In this document: one piece after another, positions 12,483 through 24,381 of the stretch
Numbering within the stretch: position 1 is the stretch's first letter
Layout: the number at the start of each line of letters is the position of its first letter
Notes under the pieces: model-generated
Told to the model about the DNA's origin: nothing
Databases searched by the model: none
The model's input: the letters and a program-made list of their open reading frames with translations, nothing else
Program-made: the position numbers and the translations under genes
DNA from: Psilocybe azurescens
Taxonomy: Eukaryota > Basidiomycota > Agaricomycetes > Agaricales > Agrocybaceae
Length of the DNA: 64,000 nucleotides
NCBI GenBank assembly: GCA_023853785.1
Contig: JAJIRX010000680.1
Coordinates: 62,001 to 126,000, forward strand
Direction of reading: 5' to 3'

Positions 12483-14547
12483 ATGGATGATGATGACGCC
12501 GATTACATGCAAGGAAGTGACGATGAAGTATGTATTTATAATCGTCGTAGGCGCCTTCAAATACCAACCGCTGCTTAGGACTATGGCTTCGATTACTCTG
12601 ATAATGAGGATGCTAACGAGTCTGGCAGCGTTGATGTAGAGAACATGTATTATAAAGCCAAATGTACGTTATTGATCTTCTCCAACTGGAACTTAACATT
12701 GAGGATTGGCCGCTGCGACTCAGCAAAGAAAGAAGATAGCCCAGACGAAGCTCTGAAAGAGTTCCGCGCGATTGTAGATCAAGAAGATGAAAAAGGAGAT
12801 TGGTTTGTGCTCCCTACGATCTGTCATTCTATAAGCTATTTACCTGGAAACTAGGGGATTCAAGGCACTCAAACAAATGACTAAACTGCTATTTCTTGAA
12901 CTGCACAGACCCAGCGAAGCTCTGAAGACATACACAGAACTACTCACCTATACAAAATCAGCCGTAACGCGGAACTACTCTGAGAAGTCGATCAATGGGA
13001 TCTTGGACTACGTTGGAGGTGGCAAAAGCGGGGTTGTGGAAGTCGATGTCCTCGAGAAGTTCTACCAAGCGACACGAAAGGCCTTAGAGGAAGCTAAGAA
13101 CGAGGTTAATTATATGTTCTTCGTGGCATATCATTCATTTTCCTCAAATATTCCCCTTTCAGCGTCTTTCTGTCAAGACAAACTTGAAATTAGCAAAGCT
13201 GTGGCTTGATCGTAAAGAATATACACGCCTGTCGAAGGTTAGTGTTCGCTTTGGGGATTGTCATTACAGCTAATATTTAGAACATTTGTCCAGCTTATCC
13301 GAGAGCTACACAGTGCAACAACGGCGGCAAACGAGATCGACGACCAATCTCAACGCGGTACTCAACTTTTAGAAATCTATGCTTTGGAGATCCAGATGTA
13401 TAATGAAACTCGGAATTTCAAGAAGCTCAAAGTTAATATTCTGTCTATCTATTCATTGCCCTCTAAAATTCATCTATGACACAGGAAATCTACAACGCGA
13501 GTAATGCCGTCCGCTCAGCCATTCCACATCCTAGAATCATGGGTGTTATCAAAGAATGTGGCGGCAAAATGTGGATGGGAGAACGTATGTGTTACTTACA
13601 ACTGCATTCAATCTCGTTACTTATATTTATATCCAACCTTACCTTTTTACATAGGTCAATGGAATCGAGCTAGCGAAGACTTCTTCGAATCGTTCAGAAA
13701 CTATGACGAAGCCGGATCGCCTCAAAGAATTCAAGTTCTAAAATACTTGGTATTGGCGAACATGCTTACCGGTAGTGAAGTCAATCCGTTCGACAGTCAA
13801 GAAACTAAACCGTGACTATTCTCCATATGCTTTCACGGTCAAGCAATGCTGACAATATTCACATTTTAGATATAAGACCGACCCCCAGATCAAGGCAATG
13901 ACAGATCTAGTTGATGCATACCAGCGTCGTGAGGTGCACCTAGCGGAGAAGATTCTGAAAGGTACAGGTCTTTCTTCTGAAAAGCATAGAAAGAACTATT
14001 GCTCAAATAAGAAATGCATAGACAACCGATCAACCATCATGGACGATAATTTCATTCGTTCGTATATCGGCGAGTTACTTCGCAGTTTGCGCACCCAGTA
14101 CCTGATCGATCTCATCAAACCGTATACTCGCTTGGAACTTTCGTTCCTGGCAAAGGTATGCATCCACAGAGAGTACTCAAACCATGGAATATTAACTTGG
14201 GATTGTAGCAACTCAATGTCGAGATTGAAGAAGTAGAGGAGCTCCTTGATTGGGCTCATCTTAGAGGGTAAAGTAGAGGGACGGATTGACCAGGTTGGAA
14301 TGCGACTTGAGCTTGATCGAAAGTCAGTACTTCGTCTCTGACAGTGACAAACAATTTAACGACCCTCTTTTCGCCTTGTAGACAAAGTCTCGAGAAGAAG
14401 CGATATGCTGCATTGAGCAAGTGGACAGAGGCTCTAGAATCCGTCCACGGTGCTGTTGTAAGCAAAACGGCCAGCACTTCCAGGGGCCCCGATCCTGTAC
14501 TCTTGGGTGGAGAAGGCTTCAGTGTACGAGACGACAGATGGAGCTGA
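12483..14547 (+). CDS. CSN2: COP9 signalosome subunit 2
   Basis: CSN2 is a PCI-domain scaffold subunit of the COP9 signalosome, which removes Nedd8 from cullins. The start ATG at 12483 opens an acidic N-terminus ([15 protein letters not shown]) typical of CSN2. It is followed by the conserved [34 protein letters not shown] and [15 protein letters not shown] helices of the TPR-like solenoid. The C-terminal PCI/winged-helix part is at about 13860-14400 ([19 protein letters not shown], then EIEEVEELL...[10 protein letters not shown]). At least ten short introns separate the exons. An apparent extra base near 14248, inside the [11 protein letters not shown] helix, shifts the frame; dropping it rejoins the two halves. 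The C-terminus ends ...[10 protein letters not shown] with the stop at 14545-14547, as expected for fungal CSN2. Confidence 0.92.
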
Positions 14548-14747
14548 TACAATGCTGTCGACATCATTCAAGTTGTTTGAACTGCTTTTTGTATATTAAA
14601 GGATAGATAAAATGATCCTTCTTTCACATGATATGAGGAATTGGGGTGGTTGTAGGTATAATATGTTGAGTAGGTCAATGGTGGCGCGTACTGGGATAAA
14701 TGGCGTTCTAGTCAATGATACAGGAAACCACAAAATGGCGCTTACAT

Positions 14748-15314
14748 CTAAATAGGTCTTTCGATTGATTTCCATTCGTATTTCCATCCAGTACGTGACG
14801 GGGTATCCGTTGGTATCCGCAATTCGCGAGGGAAGAGCCCACGTATCCGGGCTTCCACGGCACGTTTATGCGATGCCTTCATCGTCTTCATCGCCTCCAC
14901 CTCTTGAGGAAGTCTAGCACGAGGGTCATCTTTCTTATTGGCTTCCATATACAGTATAGGGTCGACTTCATGCAGAACGTCCATTGCCTTCTTCATGCAC
15001 TCGAATTTCCTGGCCGTCTCTGCCTCTCGGGCCTTTCTAATGTGTCGTTTGTGAAGGAGCCATGCGCGCTCTATCGTTTCGTGGGCTTGAACAGATGGGA
15101 TAGCACGTTGCAGTGCATATCCAACGTCGGGGCGCCATGTGCCGGTTGGTGTCGCCTTATTCCGCAGATTGCTGGGGTAGAGCACGCGTCGGATGATCTC
15201 TCTTTTGGGGTCTCCTTGCTGGTCTGCTATTCCGGGTGCAGCATAATGCCTGATAGCTACAGCAGGTGTCTTGAGGAGTCTGAACCTTGCTGAACGAATT
15301 AAAGAGCTGGACAT
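14748..15314 (-). CDS. Mitochondrial large-subunit ribosomal protein mL40 (MRPL28 family)
   Basis: A single-exon gene of 188 residues with ATG at 15314 and stop TAG at 14748-14750. The N-terminus (MSSSLIRSARFRLLKTPAVA) is basic and hydroxylated with no acid residues, as in a mitochondrial targeting peptide. The body has the family pattern VLYPSNLRNKATPTGTWRPD, then QAHETIERAWLLHKRH and a long basic helix. The family assignment is from remembered sequence pattern. The gene sits near two other mitoribosome genes (uL1m and RSM22). No frame break was seen. Confidence 0.75.
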   Translation of the reverse strand: MSSSLIRSARFRLLKTPAVAIRHYAAPGIADQQGDPKREIIRRVLYPSNLRNKATPTGTWRPDVGYALQRAIPSVQAHETIERAWLLHKRHIRKAREAETARKFECMKKAMDVLHEVDPILYMEANKKDDPRARLPQEVEAMKTMKASHKRAVEARIRGLFPRELRIPTDTPSRTGWKYEWKSIERPI

Positions 15315-16012
15315 TATTACAGCAGTGGTCGCGGAAATGAGAACAAAAAATTGGCACCCTTGTGAGTTGATGCCTTCTACATTGGGTCGCTGTTCCCACG
15401 CTCGTCATTGAACTTGTGAATAATGGCGGACGAAGCAAGAACGAAGGTTACGGAGATCTGTAATTCTGGCTTTCAAATTTCTTCTTGATATACAACTAGG
15501 ACAAAGAATGGCTGGTAGTATATTTTTATGGCACGACTTCAGGAACAACGCGTTCAGCCAAGGAGTCAGGACCGGACCGTGGCAGTAGACATCTACTTCG
15601 GTAGGTGATTTCGCGACAGTTAATTTACTATAACATGGGAGAATATCCAAACAACGAGTGGGTGACGTTGGCCATGGCAGATGAACATACCAGGTGGCAA
15701 CAATTCCCAACTCAGTTTGCGCAGCTTGAGGACTTGTCTGAAACGGAAGACTCCTGGAGTTGGAGTCATGAGTATTGTTTCGACAAACGGAATGTCAAGA
15801 TGCTTGATCTCTCCAGGATTGCTTGTTGGGATTTATTTTATCATGCAATCCGGAAAACGCGTTGATTCTGTGAAAGTGGAGATGATAAGTGTGAACATGT
15901 CCCACACGGTGGGATCATGCTGGATCATGCCATCAGTCCAACATTCACACGGCTCAATTTGGTTTGCAGAACTCGACGAGCAAGTCGCGTTCTCTGATCC
16001 CGAAAGGCCAAA
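15315..16012. other. Intergenic region between mL40 and uL1m, no supported gene
   Basis: This is the shared upstream region of the divergent pair mL40 (-) and uL1m (+). Short open frames exist on both strands (for example 15605-15865 on +), but none shows recognisable motifs or a convincing splice pattern. It probably holds the promoters and untranslated leaders of the two neighbours. I see no repeats or RNA genes in it. Confidence 0.5.
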
Positions 16013-17155
16013 ATGCTGGCCCTACTGTTCCGTCAGTGCAGTGCATCACCACTAGTATGTATTCATTATCATCTTACATGCATATTTATCCAAAATAAAT
16101 GCAATCTGAATCAGTGTACTGCGTCACAAGCACGTCTATTCAGCACGTCTCTAGCTTTGCAATATAACCGTAAAAACAATGCATCCACAATACGCGTGCC
16201 CTCGAAAAAGGCGCAGGCAGCCAAAGCTAGGAGAAAGGCCTTGATTGCAGCTAAAGAGGATAGCCGTTATCTCAAACTTACCCTTGAGGACGCCGTTTCT
16301 GTGCTACGGGTGAGTACTGAACTTTCACAATTGACGTATTCATTAAGTTGCATACGCTGTAACCCAGGCAGTGGAAGTCGCTTCCCCGACGTCTACCTAT
16401 GAATTGACCGTCAAAACTAATATTGGAAACGGTGTTGCTGTTCCAAGAGGCAGAGTCAACCTCCCAAGGGAAGCTAAAGTCAAAACCGAGGACAAGATTC
16501 TCGTATTTGCAGAGGGCAGATTGGCGGAAGACGCGAAGAAAGCCGGAGCCCACATTGTGGGAGGTATTGAGCTGATCGACGGTGTAAGTACCTTATGACA
16601 TTGTAGCCCATTAATTCACGATTCTGATTACTTTGTAGATCCTGAGCAATCGTATCCGAGCGACTACAATTCTGTGCACACCCGCTCTCATCCGCACCAT
16701 CACACCCAAACTTGGTCGTTTCCTTGGTCCATTGGGTCTCATGCCATCTGAACGTCGAGGTACTGTGACAGAAGACATGGCAGGATACATCCAGAAGCTC
16801 CGCGGTTCAAGCGAATGGAGAGCAGATAGGACAGGAACTATCCGAGCGCCAATAGCCATGGTGAGGCTGTAGCCTCTATTCTTTTTCTCTTCTCTGCTGA
16901 CCAAAATCTAGATGAATTTCCCTGTGGACGATGTAGTCAACAATTTCCGTCAATTTTTGCTCTCCGTAAAGCGAGCAACTGGTAATTCGAAGGAACCAGA
17001 GACAGCCGCTGACCGTAAATCTGGAGCTCGGCCTGGTAAATTCTTTTTTGTATGATTTTTTGACATTTGCTAAAATTGTGTTGCCAGTCACTCCTATAAC
17101 CAAAGTCATGCTAAGCTCTACAAAAGGTCCTGGGATCCGGATAGAAGATTTCTGA
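16013..17155 (+). CDS. MRPL1: Mitochondrial large-subunit ribosomal protein uL1m
   Basis: L1-stalk protein of the mitochondrial ribosome. The first exon starts at ATG 16013 (MLALLFRQCSASPL) and is spliced over an intron at about 16055-16114 to a second exon that completes a basic targeting peptide (LFSTSLALQYNRKN). The L1 fold follows: ISNGVAVPRGRVNLP-type strand (written NGVAVPRGRVNLPREAKVK here), KILVFAEGRLAEDAKKAGA, GGIELIDGI, and the signature TPKLGRFLGPLGLMPSERRG, close to the PxLGxxLGPxGLMP pattern of all L1 proteins. The C-terminus has the expected STKGPGIRIEDF. The stop TGA is at 17153-17155. About five introns, all GT-AG and short. No frame break was seen. Confidence 0.93.
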
Positions 17156-17438
17156 AGCAGGTGTTTCAGACAATACATACCATTAATCTTGGAGCAAGAA
17201 TAATCCAAACACTTGATGAAATTTCTCTGATAAGCGCCACATTAGAACAGATCAGGAGTTGTAGTGTTAGTCTGCGTCTGGTTTACAAAATATAGGTTAG
17301 TACATATTATATCAGTTTATAAAGGTACAGAGGCGCTGGGGGTTATGTGCGAGAATAGTTGGGGAGTGGGGTGGGTAGATCGTCTAAGATAACTAACTTG
17401 CAAAGCAAATAAATAGAATCCGCGATTGGTGGTTTGTA

Positions 17439-19707
17439 TCAATCTTGCCAAACCTTGTCTCCGCGAGTGCGTGCGAATTGCTGTTTGGATTGTTTCTTCT
17501 TTTCTCGAACACTGAGCGCTATCTCGCCATAGCTCTGTTTCTCGCGAACTTTGAAGCTGTCTTTTCTTTTCCCAATGTCGCCCCCAACACCCCGATTGCC
17601 CCTTTTCATCCTAGGTTGCTGGCGTTCCAATGGTGTATTTTTGGGCATGTGAGGGAAAATATCTCCCCAGCTGGATTTCCGAGCATCGTAGAATGGTTGT
17701 TTGCCTTGGGACTTTGGAATCGTGACTCGCATTATTTTTCCTGATTTCGGGAAATTAGCGCATTTTCACTGTCAAGTTATCATAACCGACATACCCTCTT
17801 TGGTGCAACTGTCCAGGATGATATGGCCCGGTTTCTTTAATGGGGGAAGACGAGTTCTGGGCCAATTATATGCTTCCTTACGAAGCGCTGCCTGTAAACC
17901 TGAAGGCTCTTCCAATTCATCGACATCGACAATTGCTTCTGTTGTGGGCATTTCAGCAGCGGTTGTAAGAACTGCGCCTGTTTCATCGACCTCGACCTCC
18001 AACTCCCTCATCTCTTCGTTTGCAAACCGGGACACCTCCATAGCTCGTTTGCCTATTGCGCCGACTCTTCCGACCGAAGTGTTCACTGGGCTAGGACGAG
18101 GCCCTCGCCGAATTACAGCATACGAATATCCAATATCTTCATGGCCCACGCCTGTTTGTTTGGTTTGCCGCATGAAAGGCGGACGTTGTAGGCGTTGTAA
18201 AAACCCGCAAGTGAGAGATGGGCCTCCAGATTTAAGCAAAGGACATTTATGGTCATGGGGACACTGATATGACATTAGCGGTGTGATAATCAAGTATCAA
18301 AACAACACTTACCGGGGCGAGAACGTGAGAGCCAATAACATCTGATTTCGCAGTCTCTGGGTCTTCGACTTCATCTTTTCCCAGACGCAAAAGATACTCT
18401 CTTGCCTGTGCGACAGCCTGGAAGCCTTTTTGGGTGTTGTGGTCAATAAGTACCTGTTTTATTTGTTATTTATACAACTTTCGAATAAATGTTCAGGTAA
18501 GTCTTACTATGGTATGAGCACCGCTCTCCCACATTTCTTGGACGAGTGTTTTCTGGGCCATTGTATTTGATAACGAGGTAAGTGCAAATGCTGACAATGC
18601 AACTGTTTTTGAACCTTCCTCCCTTAGCACTTTATCTTCTTCTCTGAAGGACTTCTTCCATGCAACATTGAGACCGCTCTTTGGGGTATCTATACACGGT
18701 TTTAAGAAATGTCCTGTAGTGCTTGAGAAAAAATGATGCATACGAGCAATTAGCCTTTTCCCGATGGAGACCAGGCCCACGCGTTTTTCAATGCCTATGT
18801 ACGACTTTATTGAAGAACCTGCAACAGTTGCATCATGGGCAGCTTCGGAATCTGAGCTATTTTGATCTTGAAATGAATAGGCTGACGCCCTTCGCGAGTG
18901 TGAGTTGAAGGTCGTATGAGAATTAAAGAAGTAAACACACCAAAGACCGCTTCCTGTCCCTGCACCCCAGTCAATTATCTTATTTACTTCCCACGTAGGC
19001 TCCAGTCTCAGTTTGATGTGTAGTAGAACTGACATTATTGCAGAATAGTGGGCCGGAAGCGCCACAGTTGCAAACGCCATTCCATCTCGAACAGCATGCT
19101 TCAGGGTCTGCTCTCTGGAAGAATAATTTGTATTGTACATTGTGTCCCACTCCCCTTGGCCCTGTTCACCTCCAGAGTTCTTGAATAGACGCGTTGAGTC
19201 ACTCCGCAATACCGGCGTTGCTTCATCTGAATTGTAATTAAGCAAACTCAGTGACTGGGTATTGAACAACACAAACTGCATACCTGAAATTAACAGATTC
19301 ACAGCAGCCTTTAGTTCCTCGGGAAGAACGACCATAGATATCTGTTTTGAACCATATAATGCAGCAGGAGATTTTCGGTGCTCTGGATCTTCGTAATCTT
19401 CAATTGTGGGTTCAAGCGGCATTTCCATAGGCATCCAATCTTGTATAGACTGTTCCTGTGCTACATTACCCAAGCTTTCTTGAACAACCTCTAATTCTCG
19501 ATGAGCTGGTGGGCTTGCCCTGCTGCCATTCAATGCAATATTAATGTCATTGAGCAGAGCTTGATAGCTGGGATCGAGGTTCAACGACGACTTCGGAGCA
19601 GCATACGTTCTTGACCCTGGAGAGCTAAATTGTGCAGGAGATGCTATACGCTGAGAAGAGACGCGATTCCCTGTCCGCAGAGGAGATAAGAACGATTTCC
19701 TGAGCAT
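17439..19707 (-). CDS. RSM22: Rsm22-type mitochondrial ribosome small-subunit assembly methyltransferase-like protein
   Basis: Rsm22/METTL17 proteins bind the mitochondrial small ribosomal subunit and have a SAM-methyltransferase fold plus a cysteine cluster. The first ATG is at 19707 (MLRKSFLSPLRTGNRVSS, a basic presequence). The family core follows: the region AVNLLISGMQF, TLKHAVRDGMAFATVALPAH, the SAM-binding strand-loop NKIIDWGAGTGSGLW, and the Cys-rich block with QCPHDHKCPLL and CGFLQRLQRPPFMR at about 18280-18160. The tail ends in a basic segment with the stop at 17439-17441. Introns interrupt the gene at about 18930, 18700, 18450 and 18300. The frame is intact in every part I read. It is convergent with uL1m and divergent from SAD1. 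Confidence 0.9.
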
Positions 19708-19901
19708 CCTTTGCTTAGGGGAAGTTATGGTCTTTTGAGCGCAAGTTTTAAGAATCGGGCCGGGGAAGTTTAATGTTAGGCTTATGTAAGACAATATCGG
19801 TCGCGACAACTTGTGCTAGAGACCGGCGACCCGCACTCAACTTCACGATTCCCCACCTATTCCCAGTTCTGAGTTAGGCCGTCCACTATCTTAACTACGA
19901 A

Positions 19902-21843
19902 ATGTCTGCACCTCTTACGAAACGCCACGACATCGACGTCGACGGAGGAACTAGTGACGAAACGCGGCCTAGTAAACGCGCAAGAATGAGTACTGAACCA
20001 GAGCATCCAGTGGCTCGCGACAAACCATCACTTGGTCGAACCCCTGTGGATGACCAGGAAGAGGAGAAGAGAGGACGCGTTGTATCCCCCGGAAGAAACA
20101 CGGGCGTCTGACCTGTATCTTGATACGGCACGTTACACGTCTGGTTGCAGTTTCTGCATATACTTATCCATCACAAGTTTAGATCAACAGAGCTAGCTTG
20201 GATTTCGACTTCGAAAAGGTCTGCTCTGTATCTCTATCCAATATCAATATCTATGGGTGTCTAGTCTGTGGCAAATATTTTCAAGGTCGGGGTCGTAAAT
20301 CTTACGCCTACGCCCATTCAATTCACGACGATCATCATGTATTCATAAACTTGGAAACTACAAAGGTAGTCCTCATGTTGTACGTCCGTGTCTTTCGCTA
20401 TATGCTAATGTACATATAAGGTTTATGTACTTCCGGATGGATATCTTGTGTCTGATCCCTCTCTGGAAGATATAGCTTATGTTCTGGCGCCCACCTTCAC
20501 CGAAAATTCAGTTTCTAGCTTGTCATCTCCTTCTCACCTTTCTCGGCTCTCTTATGATCTCAACCACAAACCATACCTATCGGGGTATATTGGTTTAAAC
20601 AACATCAAAAGGAACGATCATTTGAACGTCATTATCCACTGCCTTCTTCATGTCCCACCTTTACGGGATTATCTCTTACTCTCAAATTTTCGCGGGAAGG
20701 AACCGGAACTTCTGAAAAGATTTGCTGGCCTTGCAAAGAAAATATGGAATCCTAGATTGTTCAAAAGTCAAGTCAGCCCTCATGAATTTCTCCAAGAAGT
20801 AAACAGAGCTAGCGGGGGTAAATTCCGCTTAGAACAACAGGGTGACCCAGTCGAGTTCCTCGGCTGGTTGCTTAATCGTCTCCATAAAGATTGCGGAGGG
20901 ACGAAGAAGAAAGATTCTAGTGAGTCCATTATCTCGAATTGAAAGCTTCTCGCAATCTTATGGAATCAAAGGCATAATTTTCAAAACCTTTCAAGGAGAG
21001 CTCAGGGTTGAAACACAACAAGTCTTGATTCGACCGGAATCAGGGCCGAACGAGAAACCCAAGTTTGATATTGATCGTGGTATATTCCTTTACCAACCCT
21101 CTATTTTCTTCAGCTAAAAAAGCGTCTGCCCTCAGAATTGAAAACATCGGTTTCACCATTTCTGTTTTTAGCCGTGGATTTACCTCCTCCGCCTCTTTTT
21201 CAGGATGCCGTTGAGAAAAACATTATCCCACAAGTTAGCATACACTCCGTGTTGGCGAAGTATGACGGAAGAACCGCCCAGGTATTTGTTTTACCATTTT
21301 CGCAGTCCCCTCCATGACCAATGATAATTAGGAATCCCCCGGTCAACTACGCAGATACAAATGCCAGCGGTTGTCACCTTACATTATCCTCCACTTCAAG
21401 CGCTTTACCAAGAATGCTTTCGTAGAAGAGAAAAATCCCACCATTGTCAATTTCCCGTTACGTGGTCTGGACTTCAAAGAATGTGTGTACCTTCTTCGTT
21501 AGAATTTACATCACTGGCTCACTCCACTCATCACCTAGACGTTGATGCCCCTCCGACCGACTCGTCCACGCTATACGATCTGATCGCCAACGTTACCCAT
21601 GAATCAGTGGCCGGGACCACCAGAGATAAAGAAAATACAGTGTGGAAAGCTCATATCCGGGCAGCAGGGGGAGGCGGTGATAACGAAAAATGGTTCATGA
21701 TTCAAGATCTCATTGTGGAAGAAACGCGGAAAGAGATGATATTTTTGGGAGAGACAATCCTCCAGGTAATGACCTTTTAAATTGCCGTGACCGATACTCT
21801 AATAATTGCTTGATAGATCTGGGAGCGTAGAAGAGACGTTTAA
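19902..21843 (+). CDS. SAD1: Sad1/USP39, inactive ubiquitin-protease-like splicing factor
   Basis: Sad1/USP39 is needed for U4/U6.U5 tri-snRNP assembly. ATG at 19902 opens a charged N-terminus. A UBP zinc finger follows (GCLVCGKYFQGRG, then HHVFINLET and YVLPDGYLVSD), then the USP-like domain from GYIGLNNIKRNDHLNVIIHC. The position of the catalytic Cys in active USPs (Cys in NTCYLN) is His-Leu here, so the fold should be inactive, as is known for the family. The C-terminus has WFMIQDLIVEETRKEMIFLG and ends IWERRRDV, stop at 21841-21843. Exon 1 ends at 20127 only if the first intron (20128-20182) uses a GC donor. A C5 run (20086-20090) carries one base too many; with four C the frame reads on into ASDLYLDTINR. 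Confidence 0.93.
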
Positions 21844-22079
21844 TAACCGGGGGTTTCTAACGCCTGCCAGTTAACTTGCTCAGTTATCTACTGACGTTTG
21901 GGTCACAACGTGCTTGCGATATTGAACAGCATCACCGGCGCTCGAGAAATTCGGGCATAAACGGTGGAGTCGAGGTGTACATTTACTGAGTTTCCGTATC
22001 ATTGGTTCTGTTTTGGCCCTTCGGGTGGCTGTCCGAGCTAGTGATGTGTTTTGTTGCTTGGGAGTACTATTAGCGTATA

Positions 22080-22295
22080 TCAGTCACCGAAAGCATGTGA
22101 TTTATCTGCCATTACGAACGATTTCTCTACTTCCTGCAAAATCAAGGGTTTGAAGATATATACCCCCGATACGATACCTGCAAGAGTATAGCGTCATCTG
22201 CTGGACTTGGAGATCGTATAGTGCTCGACTTCGACGAATCACGTACCTGCTGCTGAAGCAACCAGGAATGGGGCTGCTCGACGGATAGTAGACAT
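22080..22295 (-). CDS. Candidate 41-residue spliced microprotein, unknown
   Basis: A tentative three-exon model: 22247-22295, 22178-22200 and 22080-22133, with GT-AG introns of 46 and 44 nt and matching phases. The product starts MSTIRRAAPFLVASAA and ends DKSHAFGD; its N-terminus could be a mitochondrial targeting helix. I do not recognise the family. It lies in the 3' region between SAD1 and the first dsRBD gene. Splice sites are weak evidence alone, so this may be chance. Confidence 0.25.
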
Positions 22296-22737
22296 CGTTG
22301 CTAATATAGCCAAGGAGAGTTAGGTAAGATGGAAAGCAAAAGGCGCCCGGGAATCTTATTGACGAACTAAGCGTAGGGAGCAGTAACACTCAACAATGAG
22401 ATATAATTGGGAGTCAAGTGATCAAGTCAGTGTGAAGCAAGCACATGGCGCCGTTTGAAACGGACTTCAAACGACTTTGAAAATTATTTGAGATCCCGCG
22501 AAATTCAAATGGGTTTACACAGGACAAAGGTGGTGTAACATTTACTGCAAAAGGAAATCTTAAGAACAAACTTGAACATCACAGGGAACGCCAATATTAT
22601 TGCTCAATCAATTAAAGCGTCGGAGAACAAAAGTACGGAACTGGGTAAAATAAGCACAAAACATCGCACTTCTACCATCATAGATGTGGCGATCGAGAGA
22701 GCACTTGTACTTGGCTTTTACACGTTATTTACAGACC

Positions 22738-23200
22738 TTAAGCTGGTTTGATTGCCTGCAAGGAAGAAAACAAAAGGACGGGTATTAGCAAGCAACAGAG
22801 GTTATGCAGTCAATAATCATTGTGAGGCTTACAGCAAGAGCTTGTTGAGCGGCCAGCTGTTTAGCATCGTTTATCGTGGATGCAGTACCGGTGCCCTTGA
22901 CTTCTCCTCCGACTAGAAGGAACGCGTCAGCATAATCCAATCCGTTTGTTGGGAATAAAGCCTAACTTTTGCATTGGACAGTCCAGACCACGCCATGATT
23001 AGGACCAGTGCTGGACTCCGCCCAGCTCAGCGTGCTTGTCGCATGTGTTCTGGCGAGATCTAGGTGCACTAGAGTTAGTGATTTTGGGTCGCACATTGGG
23101 AACGACATGTCTGACAATTGTGAAGAGAAGTAACGTGGTCTGAGTGAATATTCAGCTTACGGCGGTAGCATATTCACAAGCTTCAGCACTCACTAGACAT
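22738..23200 (-). CDS. Single-domain dsRNA-binding mini-protein, copy 1 (73 aa)
   Basis: A five-exon gene: 23194-23200 (only 7 nt, carrying ATG), 23116-23139, 22967-23059, 22833-22912 and 22738-22755. Introns are 54, 56, 54 and 77 nt, all GT-AG with consistent phases. The 73-residue product is almost nothing but one dsRBD: helix 1 SLHNYLARTHATSTLSW, strands STGPNHGVVWTVQCKIGG, then the dsRNA-contacting start of helix 2, KGTGTASTINDAKQLAAQQA. The canonical KKxAK motif is reduced to INDAK, so RNA affinity is uncertain. It shares intron positions and an identical 93-nt third exon length with the copy at 24382-24770, so the two are paralogues. Function is unknown; possible roles are binding dsRNA in RNA silencing or antiviral defence, which is inference. 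The stop TAA is at 22738-22740. Confidence 0.8.
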
Positions 23201-24381
23201 ATTAGATCAAGGTCGTTGAACAGAAATGAGGGCAGATGAGGTTGAGAAATTGTCACCAGTTGGCTCCTCCTTTTGTAGGCGCGCTTGGTTTACCAATAAA
23301 TAATCTAATCGGGCCACTCCCAATCCGATAGGCTGTGGCTACGCCAATGTATATATAACTCTTCAAGACACTCTTTGACGGATGATGATATAATTATTTG
23401 TGTATCCACATCATTTATAGGTTACCCGCGTCTTGCGGACAAATGCACAAGTACCAGACGCAAGGTAACAACCTTTTGGTAAAAGAATGACGGTCAAAAG
23501 TGGCACGAGATATAAAACAATCGAACATACAAGATCGATACACATTTCCGAAGTCGGGCTCGCGATGATGGCTTGAATAATGAAGGCACATTTTACCCTG
23601 CCAGAGTAATAAGGAACAGGGAGCGAATAAGTCCTTGTGGTAATCCCAGATAGTCCCGGACTCGACAGTTGTACAGATGGATTTTTCTTGCAGGTGTCGA
23701 TCTGCGTAGGATTTCAGGGACACTCAACAGCTCGAGAGGTCAGTAGCTCTATCCTGGGTAGCCCGTATGGCCCGGACGCGGTCACTGGTCGATCCAATTG
23801 CCTCGGGAGCGTTGTCCATAGTAGTCGTCTTGTCGGTAACTGACATGGTGAGTGTTTCGGTGATAGATATTTTAAGACTATTGATATCATCGTCCAGAAG
23901 TCCATATGCGTTCATGGCAATGAAATGTAATATCATTGAACAGGAACAAGAAAGCATAATGATTTCTAAATTCTCTTTGATTGAAAAAACAGCAACAAAT
24001 AAAATCCGAAAGAGATTATTTGTAGTTCATTCTTTCTCGGTTTGCTTACCATAGAAGCTGGTCCACATGCAGCCTAGACATCGCTGGGTCATGGGCACGA
24101 GGCGGTCCGATTTCCGAGTTTTATCTTCACAGTGTAGTATGTAGAAAAATGAGCGTCGTCGTGGAAATACAACTACGAGCAGGTCGCAAGGTGGGAACAG
24201 ACCCTGTTCGTCAATAACCTTACGTGCCAAGGTTTTGGCGAATACTTTCGCGTATTTGCGAGTATATCAATCAGCTGTACGTCATGCCAGAAGATAGAAA
24301 ATTTATAGAGCAAATGCGACAAAACAAAGAGTCCTGCGAAATATGAAAGACCAAAGTCCGTCAAGAAGTGCCTGAAGAGGT
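23201..24381. other. Interval between the two dsRBD genes, unresolved
   Basis: No gene can be supported. On the minus strand an ATG at about 23846 opens a coding-like piece (MSVTDKTTTMDNAPEAIG, then TSDRVRAIRATQDRATDLSS), followed at 23700-23419 by two overlapping open frames without known motifs. I searched this interval for a third dsRBD by its Trp-x-x-x-Cys-Lys and Gly-x-Gly signatures and found none. The part at 24060-24381 may be the 3' untranslated region of the second dsRBD gene. Confidence 0.4.

Noticed and set aside
15605..16055. Plus-strand open frames upstream of uL1m
   Set aside because: No motif, no splice pattern that joins them, and they lie in the promoter region of uL1m.
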